A stretch of DNA of 64,000 nucleotides from Lachnospiraceae bacterium KM106-2. Its GTDB lineage: Bacteria; Bacillota; Clostridia; Lachnospirales; Lachnospiraceae. The stretch is from assembly GCA_009731425.1 (NCBI GenBank), contig AP018794.1, positions 2,673,960 to 2,737,959 of the forward strand, written 5' to 3'. The notes below the pieces were generated by a model, which was not told the origin of the DNA, searched no databases, and saw nothing but the letters and a program-made list of their open reading frames with translations. The position numbers and the translations under genes were made by a program. This document shows positions 52,275 to 62,422 of this stretch, in pieces (the stretch's first letter is position 1; each line of letters starts with the position of its first letter).

Positions 52275-53534
52275 CTATTCATTATTAATACAATACAATG
52301 CTGCACAATATTGGGCATACAATACCTTATCACTTAAATTAAAATCTAATGGAAAATACTTATTTATCTGATCTTTCAACATAAATAATTGTATAACTCC
52401 CCATTCTGAGTTAGTGCACTTACCTACAGCTTTACATCCTTCATATGTATACTCTTTAAGTTTACTAATAGCTTCACTACTTGAACTTTTATTACTTCGA
52501 GATAAGTACGAACTAATCTTACTACACATGTAATTGATACTATTACTATTATTAGAATCTATTCTCTTTTCAAACTCATCTGGGTTAGGGGAAATGATAT
52601 TCTCTAGTATTACCTTTTCTTTCTCTATATCCATATTCTGAATCCCATCAGCATATCTATACACTCGTCGTATTATTTCCTGTCTATATTTCTCATATGC
52701 TTTCTCCTGATCATCTGAACTAAATTTTACCTGTATCATATCCAAGGCATCGTCTAGGATACAATACTCAACCTCCTCAGGCTGACCATTATTATCAATA
52801 CAATAATGTTCAAACTCATCTGGATATCTTTTCTTCACTTCTTTCTTTAGTTTATGAATATATTCGTCAATAGGTAATTTCTTATCTATATTTATTTTTT
52901 CTTCTTTTAGCTTACCAATTTCTTTTATTACTTTTTTCTCTATATTTTTCGTTAACTTATCTAAGTAATATAAAGCAGTACGTGCCGCCACTAAAATATC
53001 CTCATCAAGTAATATTGGTCTTGGTTCTGTACCTTGATCCTTATCTCTAATTAATATAATATAATCAGCCTTTTTAAAGTCTTCTCCTCTAAATAAATCT
53101 GTTATATCATTCCTTGGTATTATATCTTCACACCACTTGCTATCATTGGGTCCAAATCCCATATTCTTAAAGTAAGTCGTTTCTAACGGATGAGCTAACG
53201 TTAAGCTTCTAATTAACTTAAATCTTTTAATTACCGGAGTATCTTTTTTAAATATACTACCGATTGAATCTAATTTACGATCTATAAATTTAGGATACAA
53301 ATACCGTAATACTTCTATTAGAAAGTCTGTCTTTACCACAAACTGATAATACGTTCCCATTTCAGGTTTTTCTATATTATACGATTCAATCTGTCTATTA
53401 ATATCTTGTATTGCATAATTAATGTTTAATGTTGCTATATCAACTTTTTCTTTTTCCTTATCAGGTATTAGTTCTAAATATCGATCAATTGCTTCCACAT
53501 ACCTAAAATATATATTGATATCTAATTTTTTCAT
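52275..53534 (-). CDS. Unknown protein co-transcribed with Wadjet (419 aa)
   Basis: A 419-residue, mostly helical cytosolic protein that I do not recognise. Visible points: RSLTLAHPLETTYFKNMGFG (about 110-130), a W-C-E-D segment, and a long basic helix pair (about 185-230). No ATPase, nuclease or membrane motif is evident. It lies 23 bases after the 188-residue gene, same strand, behind jetD, with an operon-end hairpin. Its position suggests a role in or parasitism of the defence module, but Wadjet works without such a gene elsewhere. Confidence 0.65.
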   Translation of the reverse strand: MKKLDINIYFRYVEAIDRYLELIPDKEKEKVDIATLNINYAIQDINRQIESYNIEKPEMGTYYQFVVKTDFLIEVLRYLYPKFIDRKLDSIGSIFKKDTPVIKRFKLIRSLTLAHPLETTYFKNMGFGPNDSKWCEDIIPRNDITDLFRGEDFKKADYIILIRDKDQGTEPRPILLDEDILVAARTALYYLDKLTKNIEKKVIKEIGKLKEEKINIDKKLPIDEYIHKLKKEVKKRYPDEFEHYCIDNNGQPEEVEYCILDDALDMIQVKFSSDDQEKAYEKYRQEIIRRVYRYADGIQNMDIEKEKVILENIISPNPDEFEKRIDSNNSNSINYMCSKISSYLSRSNKSSSSEAISKLKEYTYEGCKAVGKCTNSEWGVIQLFMLKDQINKYFPLDFNLSDKVLYAQYCAALYCINNE

Positions 53535-53557
53535 CTAGACTCATCCCCTCACTAATA

Positions 53558-54124
53558 TCATTTATGTTTTGCTTTACCCTTTTTCTTTTTAAATAAGCAT
53601 CTCTGATAACAAAGCTCTAATAACTCATCCACTTCCATTCTGTGCTCATCCAAATACGGTTTATTCTTCTTTGCACTTATGTAATATGTATTCTTTATTT
53701 CACCCAAAGTCGGTATTTTTTTTTTCATAACATTCATGATTACTGCCATACAACTGTGGTAAAGATTTAAATTATACTCATCAATCACGTAGAAAATAAA
53801 CTTGCACGTTGATTCAGATAATCCTTCCAGGTATCCATAGTCTAAACTCTTTTCTTTATACTGCTTATCGAGGATGTACCATTTCATATCCTCAGGGTAG
53901 TACACAATAATAAATTCTTCATCTATCCCCAAAATCTCTCCATGGCACTGATATCTAATATTACCATGTATTTTACTCCAATCATCACAAATAACCTTCT
54001 TTATAGTAACTTCCTCACCCTTATCATTTAAAAATTTAATAACTAAAGGGATTGCTTCACCCTTCAAATTAAATGTTGCTATACAATTTATTGGCTGTCT
54101 TTCAATGTTTTCCTCTCTACTCAT
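53558..54124 (-). CDS. Unknown protein co-transcribed with Wadjet (188 aa)
   Basis: A 188-residue protein, not recognised. The first 85 residues look like a small beta-rich domain (CIATFNLKGEAIPLVIKFL, then VICDDWSKIHGNIRYQCHGEILGI); the rest is helical and ends in a very basic tail (FKKKKGKAKHK) that could bind nucleic acid. It lies 52 bases after jetD and 23 before the 419-residue gene. The ATG follows a GGAGG-containing stretch. Confidence 0.65.
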   Translation of the reverse strand: MSREENIERQPINCIATFNLKGEAIPLVIKFLNDKGEEVTIKKVICDDWSKIHGNIRYQCHGEILGIDEEFIIVYYPEDMKWYILDKQYKEKSLDYGYLEGLSESTCKFIFYVIDEYNLNLYHSCMAVIMNVMKKKIPTLGEIKNTYYISAKKNKPYLDEHRMEVDELLELCYQRCLFKKKKGKAKHK

Positions 54125-54176
54125 ATGTCTCCTCCAATTTCTTCTGTATCTAGCTTAAATATACTTAACCGTATAA

Positions 54177-55418
54177 TTAAATTAATACTTCCTGCTCTAA
54201 TTTAACTCCATACTTCAACATATATGATATAACCTCATGAAATTCCTGAAAACTCTCATCATTTAAAAGTTCTCTTAATTTTGAACAATACTTCTGACTA
54301 CTGATTGTTTTAGCTGAATTTATATTATTTTCAAGTGTTACCTTGTCCATATATAATGGTTTAAGTTCTTCAATAATATTAGTTTTTAGTCTATGAAACA
54401 GCTTAAAACCTCCATAATCTATATCACTCCAATGATAAAATTGAATATTTTTTTGTTTAGCTGCTTTATAAATTAGTTCAAACCATCTTCTCTTCATTGG
54501 GCTGTAAAATCCACCATGATAGATAATTAATTCGTTGGGATTGTTATTAGAAAATATGTATGATATATAGTTTGCCTTATTTTCAATAAATAAAATCTTA
54601 TTAATAGAACCTAACTTAACCCCTTTCGCATTCTCTATTTCCTTTGAATTAATATACGCTCCAAATACTTGAGTATTATAGTTTGCAATACTTTTATCTA
54701 AAAGAACTACCTTGAGATTGCCACGAAACTCCATCACTTCTGGGTATTTTACAATACCGCACATATTTAGAACTTCATCATCTTTTATGTCTGAATCTAT
54801 TTCATCTCTATAGATCTCTTTAATAATTGAAATAACCTTCCCTCTTATATTCTTCTCAAAATATTTGCTATCGCCATAGCACTTTACACTAAATACTCTC
54901 TCTAGCATTTCATCCTTAATCATTGAAATTGCAAGTAATGCCGAAAGAATATCCTTATTTATCTTAGGGGTCTGTGTAAAAAATCTAGGTATTGATTGCT
55001 TTATTTCAATTACGCTTTTCATTTGTTGCAAAAATTGAATTATCCACTCTTGTTCAACTCTCTTCTCATACTCATTAATTAATAAATATAGACTATTTAA
55101 TTGGTCCCTTTTAGGAGTTCTACCTACAATCGCATATGCCTCGTTTAATGGTTTTTCTTCTGTATTTAAGCAAACATATTCTACTAAATTATTTTCTTCG
55201 TGTTTTACCCAAGTGTAGTCAATTACTTTTTTCTCTTTTAGTTTATTTATTGCAAACATAAATGCATACTTTTCATCAATATTCTCAAACTTAGATGCTA
55301 ACTTATTATCCTTATTAATCGAATACATAACTCGTCTAGAACTTTTACCCTCTCGAAACACCTTACTATTCTCATATTTAGTCAGCAGCTCATTCAATAA
55401 CCATTTCTCATAGTTCAT
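54177..55418 (-). CDS. jetD: Wadjet nuclease subunit JetD (TOPRIM)
   Basis: A 413-residue protein with a C-terminal TOPRIM domain: conserved Glu in ILFIENKANYIS (E279) and DxD in HWSDIDYGGFKLF (D332, D334), the pattern of Topo VI A-like nuclease domains. The N-terminal 200 residues are a separate helical domain. In Wadjet systems JetD cuts circular plasmid DNA sensed by the JetABC loop extruder. It overlaps jetC by 11 bases. Its position, length and motif agree with JetD. Confidence 0.88.
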   Translation of the reverse strand: MNYEKWLLNELLTKYENSKVFREGKSSRRVMYSINKDNKLASKFENIDEKYAFMFAINKLKEKKVIDYTWVKHEENNLVEYVCLNTEEKPLNEAYAIVGRTPKRDQLNSLYLLINEYEKRVEQEWIIQFLQQMKSVIEIKQSIPRFFTQTPKINKDILSALLAISMIKDEMLERVFSVKCYGDSKYFEKNIRGKVISIIKEIYRDEIDSDIKDDEVLNMCGIVKYPEVMEFRGNLKVVLLDKSIANYNTQVFGAYINSKEIENAKGVKLGSINKILFIENKANYISYIFSNNNPNELIIYHGGFYSPMKRRWFELIYKAAKQKNIQFYHWSDIDYGGFKLFHRLKTNIIEELKPLYMDKVTLENNINSAKTISSQKYCSKLRELLNDESFQEFHEVISYMLKYGVKLEQEVLI

Positions 55419-58400
55419 CCTCTGCTACCTCCTCTAATTCCTTAGGATCAAAATGCTTTGTGAAAGAATGTTCACCATCTTTAAATACTGCAATATTTCT
55501 ATCAACTAAAGGTGCAATATCTGCAATTTTCTCTGGAGGTGCTGAAAAAATTGCCTGCAATTTAAATTTTCTCAATAAAAGAATGCACTCCTTGATTCTT
55601 TCACCATCCATCTTACTAAATGCTTCATCTAAAATTATAAGACGGATCGTATTATTCCTTTTTTGATTGTGTATACGACAGACTTGAGAAAATGATGCTA
55701 ATAATGAAATATAGAATGGAATTTGAGTTTCTCCCCCTGACTTCTTTAATAGTGTTTTTGATAGTCTCTGTTCAACTCCATTTTCATCCTTTACAATTAA
55801 ATCAAATAGTAAATACGTCTTGTAGTCTGTAAACTTCCTAATATTTTTTTCATACTCAGCTCGTTTCTGAGCTGATATATCAGTTTCATAAATAATTAGT
55901 TGATCAAATAGTTCTTTTATTTCTTGCTGATACTTATCATTAAAGGATTGTGAATTAATGTTCCATCCTCCTGTATCCATTAGCATAGGATCTGTAATCA
56001 TATCATAATATCTTCTATACTCTGGTCTCGGTTTTATTTCAAACCGATATGTATCTGTTCCAAAGACACTTTGTTTAAGAGCTTCATTTAGTTCTTTTAT
56101 TTGCTCGCGTACAGTCTCAATATTTGATTTTAATTTTGCTATAAAGTCATCTCGAAATTGATCATATGCTTTCACCTTAGCATCTTCAATCTTTTCAACA
56201 TATTCAGGAAGTTTTATTGACTGTAGATCATTCAATTCCTTATCATATACTTCATTATCCTCTCTGGTGACTTCATAAGACATCTTAAACTCTTTATTAT
56301 AAATATTTCTTTTTTCAATTCGAATTTTGTGATATTCATTCATCGCTTTATTAGTCTTTGCAATAGCGGAGTAAAATCCTGCTATAAGAGACTCTGGAGT
56401 TCTTCCTTGTTGATATTCTTTTTCAAAACGAGGTTCCCCTACTTCGGCAATCCATTCTACTGAAAAGTTCTGATTTATCTCACTAATAAGTTTTGTTATG
56501 TTCCCCATGACAGTAACTAACTTATCTGTTTTTATATTATTTATCCTCTCTTCATATACACTATTGTCTGATTCTAGATTACTCTTACTCTTCCTTTTTT
56601 CCTCTATGTTTTTTAACATGCTTTTTAACTGTTGTTTTATTTTATCTAAATATGTAAAATCAAGTTCATCATACTCTTTTTGTAACTTAATGATATCATT
56701 CTTAAGTTGCTCATACTCAGTATCCCTCGACATAGTATTTGCATAATCTTCACCTTCATAAGGACTAATTATATCTAAATTACATACTGTATCTACTTTT
56801 CTATGATAATCTGCATACTCTTTTGATCTGCACTCAATTTCTTTCTTCTCTTCACACTTTATCCTTAACTGTAATTTAAAAGATTCTTGTCCAATATATG
56901 GTGTACTATATCTATTAGGATTAATGCTTCGAACTACATACCCCTTATATAACATCACCTCATCTGTAATAGCAATACGATGCTGATTCAACTCCTCTAC
57001 ATGATCACACCTAATTACATTTCCCAATATATAATTCGCATATATAACTGCATTTTTATTCTCCGATGTAACCATTTCCGCTAAGGAATTTTTCATAGGT
57101 TCTTTATGCTGCTCTCTTTTTAGTTTTCCAATATCGACAATACCTACATCATGAATATTCTCAATGTTCTTTACATGATCATATATCCTAATAGCATTTT
57201 CATATCCTTCTTCATCTACAATAAAATAAAATCGCTGACTCCCCAAGTATCCCTCGATTGCATTTCTCCAACGCTCATCCTTTATTTCTAACAAGTTTGC
57301 AAATACTTGTGCTTGTATACCTTGTTGCTGTAAGATTTCCTGTAAACGTACTACATTAGATGGAAATGGCTTTATTCCCTTTTTCAAGTCTGATATTACC
57401 TTTTCTAATTCACTTAACTTATTATCTAGCCGCTCCCATTCTTCCTTTAATGATGTTCTAACCTGACATAACTCGTTATATATTTTTTTCATTCCATCAA
57501 CGCATAAATTAATATTAAATCTCCCTCTTGAATCCCAAGAAAATTCTTTCATATGATTAAACAAGTCAATATATGATTGCTCAACATCCAACTCTGGAGT
57601 ACCTTTTACCAAATTCAGTCCATTCAGCCACTCTTCTGAATAGTGATGTAACTTAGATACCATCTGCTGAATTCTATTTTCTATTTCCTCTTTCTGCTGA
57701 TTTAGTTTCTTTAAAGTGTCTTCTAACATATCTCCTTTCTTTTTTATATCTGAAGTCCAATATTCTTTATTTAATTCTTCATATTCATCATTTAATTTTC
57801 TAAGATTCTTTTCAATAGACTGGATCAACTCAATGTTTACCTCAATCTTATTTATATTATTTTCAATTTCATCTTTTAATGTTTTCTCTTCGATTAATTC
57901 TTTTTCTTTCTCGGCCCTCTTTATTATATATCTTTGAGTTATTTCTTTTTCTCTTTCAGATTCATACTTCTCATTAACTTCTGATATATCAAGCAAATAT
58001 TCAACTCTTTTTCCGATCTGTTCAGCATCACGTTGCAGATTTCTATACTGCCTAATATCATTTTGCATCTGTTCAACATCAATATTATTTTTTATGTCAC
58101 ATATAGACTCTGTAATAAATTTTTCTATATCTGAAATTGGTGTAAATGGAACCGCTTTTCTAAACAATATTCGATACTTATTTTTAATTTGACCAAACTT
58201 TCCTAGTGTTACTTGTTGGTACCTTTTATTAGTATCACAAAATTCAAATGCACTTTTATTATGTAACCATGACATTAAATACGGACGTAGTTTATCTAGT
58301 TCATATGGAGTACTATTACTCTTATTGATAAAATTATCCTCTGGAAATCCACTATTATTAATTACCAGCCACTTATAGGAGAATATTTGATCCTTAAAGC

Positions 58401-58749
58401 AGTCTGCAACAAAAGCTGTTACAAACTTTCTATTGCTAACTGTATCCTCATATTCAGCTGCAACATAACTTGTAAATCGCTCTGTTCTAAGATAATAATA
58501 TCCTCCCACCTCATTATCGCCATTCTCTCCATATAAATAACTCTTTAAAGTTCTATTTGACTTATCATTTGCTGCCTTATTAAAGAAGGTACCCGTTGTA
58601 TCTCCTAATATTAATAATTGAAGTGCATCGATTATAGTTGATTTCCCAGCAGCTGTCTTTCCCGTTAAGAAGTTAATCGGATCGAAATCAATCAGTTCAA
58701 AATCATATTTATACCAATGGATCAATAATAGTCTTTTTAACTCTTTCAT
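55408..58749 (-). CDS. jetC: Wadjet SMC/MukB-like ATPase JetC
   Basis: A 1113-residue SMC-like protein: Walker A FLTGKTAAGKSTIID (about residues 28-40), two long coiled-coil arms (about 245-490 and 660-900) around a hinge-like region (about 490-640), then the signature LKKSGGETQIPFY and Walker B RLIILDEAFSKMDG. This is the MukB-like loop-extruding motor of Wadjet, which forms a complex with JetA and JetB. The gene overlaps jetB by four bases and jetD by 11, so expression is coupled. Confidence 0.93.
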   Translation of the reverse strand: MKELKRLLLIHWYKYDFELIDFDPINFLTGKTAAGKSTIIDALQLLILGDTTGTFFNKAANDKSNRTLKSYLYGENGDNEVGGYYYLRTERFTSYVAAEYEDTVSNRKFVTAFVADCFKDQIFSYKWLVINNSGFPEDNFINKSNSTPYELDKLRPYLMSWLHNKSAFEFCDTNKRYQQVTLGKFGQIKNKYRILFRKAVPFTPISDIEKFITESICDIKNNIDVEQMQNDIRQYRNLQRDAEQIGKRVEYLLDISEVNEKYESEREKEITQRYIIKRAEKEKELIEEKTLKDEIENNINKIEVNIELIQSIEKNLRKLNDEYEELNKEYWTSDIKKKGDMLEDTLKKLNQQKEEIENRIQQMVSKLHHYSEEWLNGLNLVKGTPELDVEQSYIDLFNHMKEFSWDSRGRFNINLCVDGMKKIYNELCQVRTSLKEEWERLDNKLSELEKVISDLKKGIKPFPSNVVRLQEILQQQGIQAQVFANLLEIKDERWRNAIEGYLGSQRFYFIVDEEGYENAIRIYDHVKNIENIHDVGIVDIGKLKREQHKEPMKNSLAEMVTSENKNAVIYANYILGNVIRCDHVEELNQHRIAITDEVMLYKGYVVRSINPNRYSTPYIGQESFKLQLRIKCEEKKEIECRSKEYADYHRKVDTVCNLDIISPYEGEDYANTMSRDTEYEQLKNDIIKLQKEYDELDFTYLDKIKQQLKSMLKNIEEKRKSKSNLESDNSVYEERINNIKTDKLVTVMGNITKLISEINQNFSVEWIAEVGEPRFEKEYQQGRTPESLIAGFYSAIAKTNKAMNEYHKIRIEKRNIYNKEFKMSYEVTREDNEVYDKELNDLQSIKLPEYVEKIEDAKVKAYDQFRDDFIAKLKSNIETVREQIKELNEALKQSVFGTDTYRFEIKPRPEYRRYYDMITDPMLMDTGGWNINSQSFNDKYQQEIKELFDQLIIYETDISAQKRAEYEKNIRKFTDYKTYLLFDLIVKDENGVEQRLSKTLLKKSGGETQIPFYISLLASFSQVCRIHNQKRNNTIRLIILDEAFSKMDGERIKECILLLRKFKLQAIFSAPPEKIADIAPLVDRNIAVFKDGEHSFTKHFDPKELEEVAEDEL

Positions 58750-59366
58750 TCTTCATCCTCCATTGTTTCTTCATTATCCTCACCAATCAAATTATATAGG
58801 CTACTAATTTTTTCATTTGAAATTATAAATAAAATAGTCGGCATAATAATACATCTAGTCTCTGCATCTTCCCATTTTCCTTCTAGTTTACTTACCACTT
58901 GAAACTTAGCTAATACAGCGAGTGCCTTATGTAAATCTCTATCTGCAGGTTTTTTCTTTATAATTCCTAACGTAAGCATTTTATGTATGATATCTCCCAC
59001 TGTGGTAATTATATCTTTTACCAATGTTACATGCTCTCTTTGTTCCTCATAGATTAATCGAATGGTATAAAGAATTTGTGTTGTCAATTTATCAAAGCGT
59101 GCTCGATTATAGTCATACTGGCTTTGTAGACTTATCACACCATAATTACTATCTCTATCTATTACAAATCCTGAAAAGCTAAAATAGTCACTGAATAATT
59201 CAAAATTTCTCTCAACAAATACATAATCATCATCAGCTACATCAATCGTGCCATCACTTGTATATGTATTCTGAACTAAGTATGTATGAGCTAATAACCA
59301 GTTTACCATTTGCCGAAATTGATTCTTTTCATCCATTGCTAACTTTTCATAAGATTCTTCAAACAT
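58746..59366 (-). CDS. jetB: Wadjet MukE-like subunit JetB
   Basis: A 206-residue winged-helix type protein of the JetB group: N-terminal helix region with WLLAHTYL, a beta region (EQFELFSDYFSFSGFVIDRDSNYGVISL), and a C-terminal wing part ending in an acidic tail. It links the JetA dimer and JetC heads. It lies one base after jetA and overlaps jetC by four. Alone the sequence is weakly diagnostic; the operon makes the call. Confidence 0.85.
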   Translation of the reverse strand: MFEESYEKLAMDEKNQFRQMVNWLLAHTYLVQNTYTSDGTIDVADDDYVFVERNFELFSDYFSFSGFVIDRDSNYGVISLQSQYDYNRARFDKLTTQILYTIRLIYEEQREHVTLVKDIITTVGDIIHKMLTLGIIKKKPADRDLHKALAVLAKFQVVSKLEGKWEDAETRCIIMPTILFIISNEKISSLYNLIGEDNEETMEDEE

Positions 59367-59367
59367 A

Positions 59368-60771
59368 TCATCTTTCCTTCTTTCTATATACTACATCCGG
59401 TATCCTATACCCATTGTTGTATATGTAATCCGACCTAAATTCGACTTGATATGTAACTTGGCGTTTATAGCCTTGAATGGTTCCTAATAGTAATAGTATA
59501 AATTCTTCATCATTTTTAAGCGGAATTTCCTTTGATGTTATTTCAATCCTTCCTTGAGGAAAACATCCCAATATATAGTCCGTTACTCTTTTCTCGCTAT
59601 AGCACTGCTTCACGGTATCTATAAAGCCATTAATCATATCTTCATTCTCTCTATGTACCTTAATTCCAAGAGGCTTTCCTTCTTTTCGTTTATCTCGCTT
59701 CATTCTTTGATACAATGACTTTTCATCCATATACGACTGACAATACGCTATAATAGATTCTTCCATCTTTTGAAGAATCTCTATGTCACCTGAGTTCTTC
59801 AGAACTTCTACTAATTTTCCCTTTATTGACTGATCCGAATTGAGCTTATATCGTATCTTATCTATTGTTGCATTTGTATATAAATTATGTTTCCTATCTA
59901 TGTTAGATATAAACTCCTCTATCCCCTCATATTTATTTATTATATAATTTACCTTCTCGAGTATATCCCTTGAGCCCTCTTCCTCATCGGCATAATACCT
60001 AGCACTTATTCCTTGTTTTATAATTGCATCATGCTTTTCATCACTAACTAGGAATTCATTTAAAATATTAATGATTGAATTTTTAAATCTTGGTACTGAA
60101 TCTATTGTCTTTAAAGGATAATATACAGCATCAATAATCTGTATCTTATATTCATCAAAATGAGCTTTTAATAAATCATTCACGCTCAACTCATCTGATA
60201 TCTTCTGATAATACTTCTGAATATTATTAAATAATAGCTTCAATTCTCCGATTAAATCATTCGTATTTTTATATGCTGTCTTTAATGCATTATACAAATA
60301 TTCAGGATGCTCTTTAGAGGCACTATGTAGCGTCGAATATGTCGCGAACACATATCCGTTGTATTCTTGCATTCTATCTTCACATAGGTCAAATAAGACG
60401 TTTATAATACGAATTGCATAATCTGGTATTGTAATGTTCTCTTCAAATGAGTTTTGCTCATATTCAACCATGATCCATCCATCTTTTTTTAGTCTACGTA
60501 TTACATAGTAAGCTTTAGCTGATAAACTTCCACTTTTCAGATTTTCATTTTCTTCAATTGTTTCCCCCTCCTCTAAGTCAGATGTAAAATCAGCTTTAAT
60601 TAGTCCATCTTCTAATGAATCAATCATCATAGCAACTAAGTCCTCTCTCTTAATCACTAGTTCTGTTGTAAATGCCTTTCTCACTACAAATAAAGCCTGG
60701 ATAAACAATTCCTTATTTTTAGACGTCAGAATAGTAAAAAACTTATCTGGTATCTTCTCAAATAATCTCAT
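59368..60771 (-). CDS. jetA: Wadjet kleisin-like subunit JetA
   Basis: A 467-residue protein with the opening MRLFEKIPDKFFTILTSKNK found in the non-type-I JetA family (formerly a DUF5716-like group), followed by winged-helix and helical kleisin-like regions. JetA bridges the JetC heads and JetB, like MukF. The start has AAGGAGAA seven bases upstream. It is the first gene of the jetABCD operon. The JetA type suggests Wadjet type II or III rather than type I, but I cannot decide between them by eye. Confidence 0.85.
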   Translation of the reverse strand: MRLFEKIPDKFFTILTSKNKELFIQALFVVRKAFTTELVIKREDLVAMMIDSLEDGLIKADFTSDLEEGETIEENENLKSGSLSAKAYYVIRRLKKDGWIMVEYEQNSFEENITIPDYAIRIINVLFDLCEDRMQEYNGYVFATYSTLHSASKEHPEYLYNALKTAYKNTNDLIGELKLLFNNIQKYYQKISDELSVNDLLKAHFDEYKIQIIDAVYYPLKTIDSVPRFKNSIINILNEFLVSDEKHDAIIKQGISARYYADEEEGSRDILEKVNYIINKYEGIEEFISNIDRKHNLYTNATIDKIRYKLNSDQSIKGKLVEVLKNSGDIEILQKMEESIIAYCQSYMDEKSLYQRMKRDKRKEGKPLGIKVHRENEDMINGFIDTVKQCYSEKRVTDYILGCFPQGRIEITSKEIPLKNDEEFILLLLGTIQGYKRQVTYQVEFRSDYIYNNGYRIPDVVYRKKER

Positions 60772-60921
60772 ATGTTCTCCTTTGGATTTGACATGTTATT
60801 TTTTACTATATTTTAGCATATTCTGTATTGATTTTCATTATATACAAAAAAACCTTTTGTTTTTCATTATTTCAGAATAAGTTTTTTAGAATCATACATT
60901 TTTTTTATATTGGGTTAATAA

Positions 60922-60960
60922 AAAAGTAGATTCCAAGTAATATACCTAGAATCTACTTTT
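60922..60960 (-). terminator. Stem-loop upstream of jetA
   Basis: AAAAGTAGATTC (60922-60933) pairs exactly with GAATCTACTTTT (60949-60960), with T's on the minus strand. It overlaps the stop of a small gene and separates the next group from jetA. Confidence 0.75.
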
Positions 60961-61116
60961 ATCATACTCATCTAATATTAATTGCACTATACCTTTCCCA
61001 CATATTCTAACTTCTTCATTCTGCACTATATATTCCTTAGGTATAGAGTGAGCTTTGTCTGGATAAGAATCCAATAGATGATTTTTAATAAAATATTGTT
61101 TTATGTCTTCAAGCAT
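60946..61116 (-). CDS. Small unknown protein (56 aa)
   Basis: A 56-residue frame, MLEDIKQYFIKNHLLDSYPD onward, ending DEYDKSRF. It has an AGGAA stretch ten bases before the ATG, a protein-like composition and a terminator directly at its stop. No family seen; it might belong with the 60-residue gene 65 bases upstream. Confidence is limited by size. Confidence 0.45.
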   Translation of the reverse strand: MLEDIKQYFIKNHLLDSYPDKAHSIPKEYIVQNEEVRICGKGIVQLILDEYDKSRF

Positions 61117-61181
61117 TAAAATTAATTCCTAATTTATTTAATATACAATATTCTATTCTATCCAATTTTTTCTGTTACTAA

Positions 61182-61364
61182 TCAATATGTAATCTTATTT
61201 CTTAAAATATCATTATTATTTCTTATCTGATCAACAAAACTATTACCTAATGCTTTAGGAATACCCCCGTCAACTATGTACTCTTTCTTTATACTTGTTT
61301 TTATATTATGTTCATTAGGAGTTTCAAATGTAAGTTTAAGTGTCTCTAATATACTTCTATTCAT
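61182..61364 (-). CDS. Small unknown protein (60 aa)
   Basis: A 60-residue protein starting MNRSILETLKLTFETPNEHN at 61364, where AGGAGG lies eight bases upstream; the longer frame to 61373 has its ATG inside the ribosome site. Middle part SIKKEYIVDGGIPKALGNSF looks like a short folded piece. It lies 14 bases after the membrane protein gene, so it is probably in the same transcript. Confidence 0.55.
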   Translation of the reverse strand: MNRSILETLKLTFETPNEHNIKTSIKKEYIVDGGIPKALGNSFVDQIRNNNDILRNKITY

Positions 61365-61378
61365 ATAAAACACCTCCT

Positions 61379-62389
61379 TTATTCATTTTCTTTTATAATT
61401 AAATACTTAGAATATATTGCCTCAAATACCTGTATATATGCATATAAAAGTCTGCCAATTTGAATATCAAAAATTTCATCAAATTTCATTACTATATAGC
61501 ATGCTGAAGAATCAAACTTATGAAATGCTGCATATTTATATTTTATATGTAAATCATTTTCTAATTTTATTATACCATACTTTTCATATCTAGCGTGTAA
61601 TAACTTAAGTTCTCTTTGTCCTAATGCCTCATCTATCTCTAAATAACTTTTGTAATCAATTTCACTATAAATTTGAGTATTAATTTTACTATTACATCTT
61701 AACAAACTACTGCATAGTAAATCCACAATTTTCAAATATTCTTCCTCACTCATTCCTTTCTTAAGTTTACCACGACTAATCAAAAAGTCTACTACTTTGT
61801 CTAACTCCCCTAATTCATTATATATGTTTTCTGTTAATTGAGTATTTGTTTTCATAAATTCTAGGTTGTTATTTTCAATAACACGCTCTAATTCTATTCC
61901 ATCTTTACTAATATTCTTTATATTATATTTAGACGTGCAAATCTGGTATACGACTGCTCCTAATACCATAAAAATAATAAAATTTAATATAATAATATAT
62001 TGTGTTTGATCTATTCCAAAAATATTATGTTTATATGATTCTAAAAATTTTTCATATGTCTGCACCATAAATATACAAAAGAGTGTAAATACCATTCCCC
62101 AAAAAATAAACTTTAAATATTTATTCTTTTCTTTTTCTTCTATCCCGATTCTATTATATTCATACTTATAATAAATGAACAAAATTATATATAGCGTAAT
62201 AATTAAAACTCCCACTGTTATGTCTGTAATTATTGAATTGTCTCTTTTTATCACTCTTCCTAAATATATTCCTATACACAAACATAAACTACTACTTAAA
62301 ATAATTGAACCAAAGGAATTGACTAAAATTTTCATTCCTCTTAGCATACTCTCTTTCTTATGTACAAGTTTCTCTAGAATATTTTTCAT
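61379..62389 (-). CDS. Unknown membrane protein with four helices and cytosolic domain
   Basis: A 336-residue protein with four predicted membrane helices (about residues 22-46, 54-73, 87-107, 124-148), then a soluble C-terminal domain (about 165-336) with KMGMSEEEYLKIVDLLCSSLL and a YKYAAFHKFDSSACYIVMKFDE segment. No known motif. It follows the zinc-ribbon gene after 33 bases. Membrane plus cytosolic sensor-like layout is common in defence effectors, but no link is shown. Confidence 0.6.
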   Translation of the reverse strand: MKNILEKLVHKKESMLRGMKILVNSFGSIILSSSLCLCIGIYLGRVIKRDNSIITDITVGVLIITLYIILFIYYKYEYNRIGIEEKEKNKYLKFIFWGMVFTLFCIFMVQTYEKFLESYKHNIFGIDQTQYIIILNFIIFMVLGAVVYQICTSKYNIKNISKDGIELERVIENNNLEFMKTNTQLTENIYNELGELDKVVDFLISRGKLKKGMSEEEYLKIVDLLCSSLLRCNSKINTQIYSEIDYKSYLEIDEALGQRELKLLHARYEKYGIIKLENDLHIKYKYAAFHKFDSSACYIVMKFDEIFDIQIGRLLYAYIQVFEAIYSKYLIIKENE

Positions 62390-62422
62390 TTCACATTCTC
62401 ACTTTTTTATTTATGCATTTTG

